Below are positions 12,288 through 23,027 of a stretch of 37,944 nucleotides of DNA, one piece after another. The notes below the pieces were generated by a model, which worked only from the letters and a program-made list of their open reading frames with translations, did no database searches and had not been told where the DNA came from. Origin of the DNA: Chara braunii (lineage: Eukaryota > Streptophyta > Charophyceae > Charales > Characeae); assembly GCA_003427395.1 (NCBI GenBank), contig BFEA01000542.1:171385-209328 (forward strand). Reading direction: 5' to 3'. Position numbers and translations under genes: made by a program. Position 1 is the stretch's first letter, and each line of letters opens with the position of its first letter.

Positions 12288-13678
12288 ACACACACACGGC
12301 TGAGCTCGCACCTTGTTTTTTTCCCTCCGTTTGAATCCCATTCTCTCATTTCATTCTCCCTCCTCTTCACGCGCCTGTATGTCAATTAACTGGGCTGGTT
12401 TTCATCTTTTTTTCTAGGACGGACACTTAAGATTTGCATGGCCCTACAGGGATGACACTATTCAATCTCCACACGCTCTTCCTCCTCTTGGCGCTCTTCT
12501 TCCTCCTCATGATCTTCCAATCGATGTTTTTCTCCCCTTCCTCATAATCTTCGTCCTACTCAATCCCTTCCGTCTCTCTCTCTCTCTCTCCGCCTGACCT
12601 CTGCCCTCCCTCCACCTGACTTCTATCTGCCGCGTTTCCCCTTTATCCCAGTCTCCTCCCGACCGTTTCGTCCTCCTCAACCTCCCTCCGCCCGACCATC
12701 TCCCTCCCCCATTTCTTTCGCCCGTTCTCTGCTCCCTCCCCTCTTTTCTTTCGCCAAATCTCCGCCTGACTTCTCTCCCCCTCATTTCTCTCTCTCTCTC
12801 TCTCTCCGCCTGACCTCTTCCCTCCCTCCACCTGACTTCTCTCTGCCGCGTTTCCCCTTCATCCCAGTCTCCTCCCGACCGTTTCGTCCTCCTCAACCTC
12901 CCTCCGCCCGACCATCTCCCTCCCCCATTTCTTTCGCCAAATCTCCGCCTGACTTCTCTCCCCCCNNNNNNNNNNNNNNNNNNNNNNNNNNNNNNNNNNN
13001 NNNNNNNNNNNNNNNNNNNNNNNNNNNNNNNNNNNNNNNNNNNNNNNNNNNNNNNNNNNNNNNNNNNNNNNNNNNNNNNNNNNNNNNNNNNNNNNNNNNN
13101 NNNNNNNNNNNNNNNNNNNNNNNNNNNNNNNNNNNNNNNNNNNNNNNNNNNNNNNNNNNNNNNNNNNNNNNNNNNNNNNNNNNNNNNNNNNNNNNNNNNN
13201 NATCAGTACCCCTCCTACCCCTCTGTCAGTCCTTATCTTAAATTCAAACTTCATCAGTACCCCTCCTACCCCTCTGTCAGTCCTTATCTTAAATTCAATT
13301 CGCCAAAATCAACGCATCCTCTCTCTCTCTCTCTCGGGTAGAAAAACGAAATGCAGCGTTACGTCCTTTGGTTTAAAGAGGAAGATGAGATGCACCCGCT
13401 AGGTCGGCGGCCAGGAAGTGAGAAAGGACGGAGGGGAGAGGGCTAAGGAAGGAAAGAGGGAGGACGGCAGAGGGCTAAGGTAGGACAGAGGGAGGGAGGG
13501 CCGAGGGAGGAGGAGGGAGCAAGAGAGGGTCGAGAGGAAACGGCCTAGAGAGGAAGGAGGGAGGGAGACATGGGGGCCGAGGGAAGGAGGGTGGGATAAG
13601 CGAGAGCCGAGGGAGGAGGAATGGCCTAGGAAGGAAGGAGCGATCGATATTCCTTTGTAAAGTTCACGCTCCCCCCCC

Positions 13679-13711
<33 letters not shown>

Positions 13712-16700
13712 ACACACCCGCAAGTAAGCGAGCAAGCCAGCGTGAGCGTGTGCGACAAACGAAATCTTGTGTTCACTTACTTGGGAAAGGAACGAACAAC
13801 AAAATGCACTCTCTAGAATCGGGCAAAAAGGAGGAAGGAGGCAGGGAGAGAACCGAGGGATAGAAGAGGGAGGGAGGGAGTAAGGACAGGGCCATTTGAG
13901 AAGCGCAAGGGAGGAAGTACCGGGGTCGATTGAGAAGCGCCAAGGCATGACTGGAGGGAAGGAGGATAGGCCGACAGAGAGGGAGGTGAGGGTGCCGACA
14001 GAGAGGGAGGTGAGGGTGCCTCTGGTGCCGACAGAGAGGGAGGTGAGGGTGCCTCTGGTTCCCACCTCTCTCTCTCTATCTCTCTGTGCGCCCGACTTCT
14101 CCGTCCGTTCCCAACTTCTCCCATTAATCCCCCTACCCCTCTGCCATTCCAATTTTAGATTCAATCCGCCAAAACCAACGCATCTTTCCACCCTGAGAAG
14201 TGAGAGCCGAGGGAAAGAAGAACGAAGCGAGAAGTGAGGGCCGAGGGAGGAGGAATGGCCGAGGAAGGAAGGAGCGAGAGAGAAGGGAGGGCCGAGGACC
14301 AGAGAGGAGGCGGGGAGGAGGTCAAGCGGAGATCAAGAGGAGAAAGGAAGTGGAGGGAGGAGGGAGGGAGGATGGGGCGGAGAGGAGGAGATCAGGCGGA
14401 AATCGGGCAGAAAGAGGTCACGTGGAGGGAGGCAAGAGAAATGGAGACTCACTTCAGTCAGCCATGTCGGCACAGCCTCCAGTAGACAACGATCAATCGA
14501 CAATGCCGCAAGCCTTCACCCATGATTTAGCCCAACCGTCCAAGTTCCACAAAAGTAGACAATGGCTCAAACAGATGTTGCAGTATGCGACGCTGAAGTT
14601 CACGTAACATGTACGACATTTCACGTAGCACCGCAGTATGCGACACTGAAGTTCACGTAACATGTACGACATTTCACGTAGCACCTCACGTAGCACCTCA
14701 CGTAGCACCAACCTCAGGAAGCACGTAGCAGCACCAAGTTCACGAATCAGGTAGATCCAAGCTCACGAATAGATATCATGTAGCCATGGCTGCAAGAGCA
14801 GCTACCATGCACCGCCATATTTTGTCGTTTGTGCATTTGGAGAGCACTGGACGAGGCCCAATATCAGCGTCGAACTGAGGCCCTGGATGCACCTAACCGC
14901 AAACACTTCCACAGAGAAGTTAGAGCTAGGACCGTTAGTGTTCGACCGTTACATTTTGCACCCAACTTGTGTCGAGGAAGTGTCAGAAACGGGCATCTGC
15001 TGGCAGCAACGCCGCCAAGTATGGAGGTCATTGGGCTCGTGACGTTTTCTGTTGTTTTTTTCTGCCCCTTTTTACACATACACCGCCAGATACGTGCGGC
15101 ATTTTCTTTTGCCGCTTTCTTTGGTCTTTTCGAACAGCGATTGCCGCGGATTAAGGTCAGCCCCTTCAATAGCGAAAGCAAACGTCCGACGTCCAGATCA
15201 CCAGGAAGCAAGTAGAGACAAAAAGCAGTACGTGTCGACAGTCTAAATGTGCTACAATTCGTTAGAAATTGAGCTCTGCACAGGCACCGGCCGCCCCGGA
15301 CGCCCACTTCAAGATCCAAGAAGAGGCCAAAACAGAAAGAAAACAAAGAAAGCGGTGCGCATCGTTACGCCCGAGGGCCAAAAGCCATATAATAGAACAT
15401 TGTTCTAGATTTAGATCGACCCCCAACTCAGTCAGATCCTCGTGGTATATCGTGACCTGGTCACAATTGACCATCCTGTGATGCCAATCACAAAGTTCTG
15501 ACCGACCAATGGCTCGGACTGACCATCCTGTCATTCAGGCAATATCTACGGTCCGATAGATTGACGAAAGCTGACATGTCACCGGTCAGCTGCAGGGTAA
15601 GGAAGATGGTGTTGCCTACATCACAACCAAGCACACTGGATATATGAACCACTCACCAAAGACACCCATTGATGATAATGACTCACCTTTCCTAGTTTCT
15701 CAGGTGTGAGCTCCTGAAACCTTGGTACAATGCGCCCCCCTGACAAGTCATTGACAAGCAAACAGCCAAACAGCCAAACACGATGAGAGAGAGATTGATT
15801 GGGTCAAAAACATCCAACGCATAAGCAGAGAACAAGGATGCGACGGTTCAAAGAGTCCAACTACAATCTTCAAACTCGCACTTGCTTCACAGTGAGAGAC
15901 CTTTTTTTTTCTTTTTTTTCTTTTTTTAAAACGAGATTGCTGAGAACCGGGCTCGGCGTCCCCTATGATGATGAAAAGGATCGTAATGATCACAGTGAGA
16001 GACCTGATCACATGTAGGCAGTATAAAATGAGACTGGCCAAATGAATCTAGCAAAAGAAACTGAACAACAACAAACGGAGATGCAGTCTCAAAGCAAACT
16101 TTCTGAGAGGAACACGCAGCAAGCCAACTGCAACGAGGAGCATAGACTAGCTGCAGCATCATGCTCCCCCGTTCAATCCACATACGCCATAGGGAACGTC
16201 TCAGTATTATTAATTGATCTCCTGCCACGACGGGAAGATGAACAAAAGAGAAGAGACAGTCAACAGACCCCACCCTTTACTCCCCACTTTCCCAATTGGC
16301 CCGCCTCTCCCAAGGCGCTGAATATCCCTCTGCATCGAACACTATACAAGCCCCCCATCACCAGCACCACCGAACTGAACAATACAAGAAAGTCAAGGGA
16401 ATCAAGAAGGCACGAGTCCTTTCTCTTCCTCAACCGGGTCAAACTTCGACTGCCCGAACACGACCGACATACGAGAGAAGGGGAAACGTCCGAAGACCTC
16501 TCTAAGCATAATAATGTACATATGGACGTTCCATGATACTCAGGACTTGCATGCCAGACTTGAGTCAGTGTGAGCAGAATACATGCTTTTAGTCTATTCT
16601 CATCTTCGCTAGTCTAAAATTCTCTTTTTTTTTCTTTGAACCAATGTCACTCCTCCCCCTCATCTCGCCACCATCTCCCTCCTCCGTCATCTCCCCCAAC

Positions 16701-19700
16701 ATCTCCCTCCTTAATAACAATAGTAACAATAACAATAACAATGAATGAATGAACCAGAATCCCTGTCCGAACAGAAAGAGAAATGAATTGAGAGCGAGAT
16801 GAAAGATGGAACGCACACAACTACACAGTGAATAATGAGCTCAGGCTATGAAGAGTGTGCCCTATACAACTCACCAGTTGCAATTGCAATCAACTCAAGC
16901 TCCACTCCGCCGACCCATCTGATTGCTGGGAGGTCGTGATGCATGAGAAGATGATTGGCCTCGTCATCAAAGCCCCATTGACAGATGACTAGAGTGGCGC
17001 CCGAATCCTACCAACACAGTCAGCAACATGGAACACAAGCAAACACATCAGACCTCAACTTCTATCACTGCCCACACATCACCACATGGATATTCATCGT
17101 GCATGTTTTTTTTTTGTTTTCTCGGAGAAAAATGGATATTCATAGGCTGCACCTCAATAACACATGGCATGCAATCAAAAAGCATAGTAAAAAAAAAAAA
17201 AAAAAAAAAAGCATAGTAAGGGCATACTCACACTCGCACTTTCCAAAATTCACCCGACTGCAATTATAGCCAGACCTGGGTGCATCGGACCGCAATCAGG
17301 TCCATAAACAAGAAAAAAGGTCCTAGTGTGAGTATGCCCTAAGCCATGATCACCAGCGTTACCAGAAATCAATCATTGAAAGAAAACCTAGGCTCAACAA
17401 GGCATAAAGATTCAGAAAGCACATGCACCAGAGCTCCTGACCGGAAAAAAAAAAAAGAAAAAAAAAGAAACAGAAACCACGCGCTCCTTTCACTCATGGA
17501 CGCCATCAACAAGTATCCTCATTCACAAACCAAAACTCCGCTCTTTCTGAATCTTTTTTGGACCAGAGCAATTCCCGAAAGATTGATGGCACACGCAACC
17601 CTGGGTAAACAGCATTGGGCCTTCGGGAATTATCAGCAGATCCCAACAGGCAGCGATTGCCTGCCCTGCAGCGGTTCTCAAAAAGGGGGCTTCGGTAACA
17701 TCGGGCCTCCGACCTGCCAGCATCCATCCTCAAAAAGCAGAGATCCCTTTTGCAACGCAGATAGTGTACCAGATCAGGGGCCAGGCCTCCACAGTTTTCA
17801 ATTCCACCAGATAGGTTTCTTCTTGTTCCATCACACAGCCCCACCTGAAACCCAACGTGACTATACGAGTCAACATTGTGACTTCCCCGTAATTTCCCCT
17901 TTTCTAGGGGTCACTTTCTTCATTTGGCACCGACACTCGATCCCTTATTTAGAGAGAATTTTAGACCACCAAAAAAAAAAAAAAAAAAAGACCACCATTT
18001 TGCATGCTGCCACGTCCCACCGCATCCAGCATAGGTTGCCATTCACCCGAAACAGCCCAGACCCCAAGGCCCGAAGGATTGAGAGCTGAGACAATAGCCA
18101 GAATTGAGGTAAAAGACTGAAGCTGAGCAAAAGTACAGGGCCACTTTTCAGTTCCAGAATTTTCCCTTTTTTCCTTCGCACAGCCACCTGAACGGCTAGG
18201 TAACTTTATGAGTCAACAGCACAGATCCCAAGGCCGGGAAGGCTTGACGGCTGACAGAAGAAGGAGAATGAGGAAGCACTGAAGGCAAAATGAAAAGGGT
18301 GCAGAGCGGCCGACAGCACTGAAGGCAAAAAAAAAAAGTACAGAACGGCAGACACAGAAGACGATACAACACTGGGAGAACGAGAAGGGATATCTGCAAA
18401 CCGGTATCAACATTTTTGATTGACAGAACATCAGCCAAATTGTCAAACTACGTCAAATGGTGAATCGTGTGCCTCATTTAATTCAAATTCGCTTTGCCAA
18501 ATGGTGAAAATATGTCTCAGTTAACTCAAAACTCAGAATGTCAAATGTGTAAATTCATTTTTTCACCCCAAATGTAGCGGTGATTGTGTTCTTTTTTCTA
18601 TAACTAAGCTATATTCTTCTCTCAGTTTCACCTTTCACTACCTACCTCCACTACTCCTAAAAGCCTATACAGGGGACCACTGCAAGCATTTGGGTGGGGG
18701 GGGGGGAAGGGGGGGGGGACGGGGCGACTAATGCAAAGACCGAGCATTTGGCCAGTAGCTGCACCTCCCATCTACTTCCCCCACCCCCATCACGTAAAAG
18801 CAGCGGTGATTACGTTCCAACGACAGTCGCTGAACCAACAGTGACACAGTGACGAGGGGTAATTGCCTCACCTACCTAAATACACTCACCCCAGACCATT
18901 CGCCCCTCACTGACCTTGGGTTTATCGAACCGTGATGAAGGATTATTATTATATTATAAATAAATATAGTAATAATAATAAACACACCCACTAATTCACT
19001 TAATTCTGATGAAATACCTGGTGTGAGAATCCATCCAGACAACATGCAGACAAAAGATACCCATCCACACACACAGAAGAGTGGGTTGGTTTCCTACCAC
19101 ACACAGAGAAGATTGGGTTCCCTACCTTGCACTGATTAACCATGTCTGTGAAGTACTGCTTTTCCTGCAAGCGAAGGCCCTCAAACTTCTCCACGGAGTC
19201 AATGTCCACCTTATGCTTGGTCTTGGGCTTGGGAGGCTCAAACGGACACGTCAGAATTGCAATCTTTGCATTCTCAATCACCTTCGGCATTTGTGGGTGG
19301 CTCATTTCTTTGTCGACGATTATTCCATGGACGAGTTCCACATCCTCCAATTTGCCACCCACCTTGCCTTCGATCTTGATCAGGTCCAAGTTCACATCCC
19401 TTCTCTCAAGATCAGCGACCCCAAGAACTGCCTTGACAGCAATCTCGGCCAGCTTCCTCTTGCAGCGCCCGACACTGCGAGTCAGCCAATCGATTAATTT
19501 ATTCATTTCAATTACTTATCAAAAGACTAATAAAGAGCAAAAAGAAGTTAGCGCACCAACGAGCTCACTTCGCAAAATTAATTAATTTCACTGCCATAAA
19601 CTGTTGAAATGCAGACGTGAGTTCGAGTCCAGATGGGAGCAGATGAAAGAAACAGGAAACAAATAAATAAAAAAAAGTCAGCGCTCGTAACGTCAGACCC

Positions 19701-19846
19701 AAGTGTCAAGGCAGCAGCAGCGGCGCATATAAGTGCTTTTGTGCGCACACTCCAAGCAGCAACTTCGTCAGGACCATCAACTCCACGACTATTGAAGATC
19801 ACCTCCGTTGTAAAAATCTCAAGAAAAGCCCGACCACCACCACAAT

Positions 19847-19893
<47 letters not shown>

Positions 19894-22004
19894 CCGCGTG
19901 CGCGCGCTCGCTCGCTCCCGCTGTGCATCTTCTTGCCCTGTTCGCTAACCACGACTAATCCAAAAAAAAAAAGTAACAGCACGACAATATTTACCCTGTC
20001 GCGTAAACGTGAAGTAAAAAAGTAGGGAGAAAAAGCAAGCAGCGATTTGATATTTTTCCAAATCGCCTGATTAGGCGAAGGCATTCCTGCCAGGCACTTT
20101 CTCCTTCAACTATGATTCTCTCCATATTCCAGACTGCATTCCATCCATTCACAAACGCCGCGTCTCAGTGAATTCACTATGCTGTTTCCCTTTTGCACCT
20201 CTTTTTCTTTGGACATCCCTCCCTCCCTTCCCTTGCACGTACCCGGCTCCTCCCCTCCTCGACAATGCATACACACACAGACACCCACACCCGCCCACAC
20301 GCGCACGCACACATACACTCGCACCTGTCGCTCACATTCGCCGCCCCCCCCCCAAGGGGCGAATGAAAGCCGTTTAAAGCGCACAGAAAAAACTCACATT
20401 TTCGAGGACAGTGTCGTCATACAAGTCTGCACGAGAGACTCGACATCATCCTTGCTGAACTCAAACTTCTGTGCAATCTTGTTCAATTGCTGAACCGCAA
20501 TCTTGCTCGCCATCTCGTACCCTTCAGCCACTCTGATTGGATGAATACCCTTATCCAGCAGTGCTTCGGCATGTTCCAGAAGCGCTCCAGCAAGGACCAC
20601 AACACCCGTAGTACCGTCACCGATTTCGTAATCTTGGCTACGTGACAGCTGCACCATCAATTTCCCAATCTGATTCTCAACCTCCATCTGCTCCAGGATC
20701 GTCGCTCCATCATTCGCTGCAAGAGAGGAACAGAAAACAACGGGAAGGAACTCATAAGCAGGACATCAAGCCAGCGACCTAGCTTTTCCTTCTCCTTTTG
20801 GACTGGGGTGGGCAGGGGGACTGAGAAGGAAATCAAACACCCGAGTAAGGCTAAACGACCCCAACACTTCTTTCATTCAGTGGCGGGTGTGGCCACAAAC
20901 TGCTTGGCCCGCGATTCCTACCCATTTTCTGCTTTTGGACCGGGGCGGGCAGGGAAACTGAGAAGGAAATCAAACACCCGAGTAAGGCTAAACGACCCCA
21001 AAACTTCTTTCACTCAGTGGCGGGTGTTGCCACAAACTGCTTGGCCCGGGATTCCTACCCCATTTTCTCCTTTTGACTGAGAAGGAAATCAAACACCCGA
21101 GTAAGGCTAAACGACCCGAAAACTTCTTTCATTCAGTGGCGGGTGTGGCCACAAACTGCTTGGCCCGGGATTCCTCCTACCCATCTGTAGGGAAAACCAT
21201 CAGGCAACACAAAAGCAAAACACCAGGCAAACCGTACAAACAGAGAGAAAAAAAGAAAACCCTAAAACCCTGCGCCAAACCCCCCTTCGACACAAATCAC
21301 TTCCATAAATCCTTTAGACGCCCTTTACAGGATTTGCAGGGATTACAGTGATTCTCTGCACAATCACTTTCAGTGGTCGAGAACCGCGAACAGTACTCTT
21401 CAGAGAGGTGTATAGTGCACTCGCTTGGCGGTACAGAGCACTCGCTTGAACACGAAGGAGACCTACCAATCAATCACAAAAAAGACATTCAACACCATTG
21501 CTGTCGTCATCATTATCAAGCAACCCAACCACAGCACACAGGAGTACTCGATACAATTCGAGCCCAGGTGTGCGTGTGTTTTACTCCCCTCGGGGGAGGA
21601 GGGAGGGGAGGGTGTAGGGAGTAGAGAAAGGGGAGGGGAACATGAGTGATGAGTGGTTACCCTAACACGAAACGCTGGCAGTCTCTTTCAACCTCACTCT
21701 CACCTCAAAAATACCCCAAACACTCGACAGGAATAACACGATAGCTACCGTCTCCTCTCGAATAGAGCATCTGGTTATTATGGCTGTATGTAGACTGAGT
21801 TGCGCCGAATACAGCTATAATGAGTGCTCTCTATTCGGATGAAGGCGGCAGTAGACTGATTGTCAACAACGGCCGTCGTCGATCCCCTTAACCTGCGGAT
21901 TCAATCATTCACCTACCATCTATTCATTGATTAATCAATTGACGCCGAACATCTATCATCTATTCATTGATTAATCAATTGACGTCGAACTAATCCATCA
22001 AGTG

Positions 22005-22037
<33 letters not shown>

Positions 22038-22417
22038 CCGAATTACTATATTTCGATATTGAACGATATAGATCAATAAATTGAAAGATTAATCAACCGC
22101 GGGCGATAGATCGCTAAGTTACCAGTTTCGAGATCTGCCGAGAAATACTCCTGTTAACGGCTCATCTATCGGTCACTTAATCTATCTGCAGCTTCATCAA
22201 TCGAATCATTCAATCTACCAAGTCAGCACCTTCATAAACTCGCATGGCTGATTGACTCTCACAGTGACCGATGGGACGATCGTCACGACCGGTCTTTTAG
22301 TTACATGCTTTACTGAATGATTAATTGAATTGTTTGAATTGCTTGCTCAAATCACAGGCATCGATAGCATGACGAATTAAATAATCCATCTCACTAGGAT
22401 CCATTTCAGTGACTAAT

Positions 22418-22456
<39 letters not shown>

Positions 22457-22974
22457 CTGGTTGATTGATTCCTAACCAGATGGTTTGGTCGTTGCACCGA
22501 TTGATTCGTTCATCTTTTGATTATCATCCAGTTCACTATCGGCTTGTTCAGTAGTTGTTTTTTTTTATGAGCAAGTAACAGAGCAAACTCGGAACATCTA
22601 TTCGCATCAAACGGAGGCAATCACAAATTAATTCGAAACCGACAATTGACCCTCGGCAGGTTTTTCACGATTGATTGATTCGTCCGCAACAGACGCCTTG
22701 CCTCACGAGTTCAGAGCACTGAATACTTAGGGATGCTAGTGCATAACCATGAATGATATTCCCACCTACCCACTCCCCATAAACTTATTTGCAAGAGATT
22801 GTATGAAATATGAATTGCGTCGAGTCCACAAAACATCCGACGAGTTCAGAGCACTGAATACTTAGGGACGCAGAGTTGCGAAGTGACGCACAGTGCAACT
22901 ACTACCTCCCGTGTGCATGTTTGGCGCTAACGGGTCTACCCCCTCCTTTCCTCACCAGCCTTCCCCCCGTCCCC

Positions 22975-23027
<53 letters not shown>

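Noticed and set aside
12507-13254. Arg/Glu-rich minus-strand frames across the gap
   Set aside because: They come from pyrimidine-rich repeats and run through undetermined bases.
13664-14485. Several 80-175-codon frames rich in Arg, Gly, Ser and Pro
   Set aside because: Purine-rich repeat sequence gives open frames on both strands at once. No domain.
16042-16536. 164-codon + strand frame in CCT5 intron 4
   Set aside because: Antisense intronic frame with polar, composition-driven sequence and no motif.
17346-18089. 247-codon + strand frame in CCT5 intron 3
   Set aside because: It is antisense to the gene, includes Lys runs from A tracts, overlaps open frames in other phases, and has no recognisable domain.
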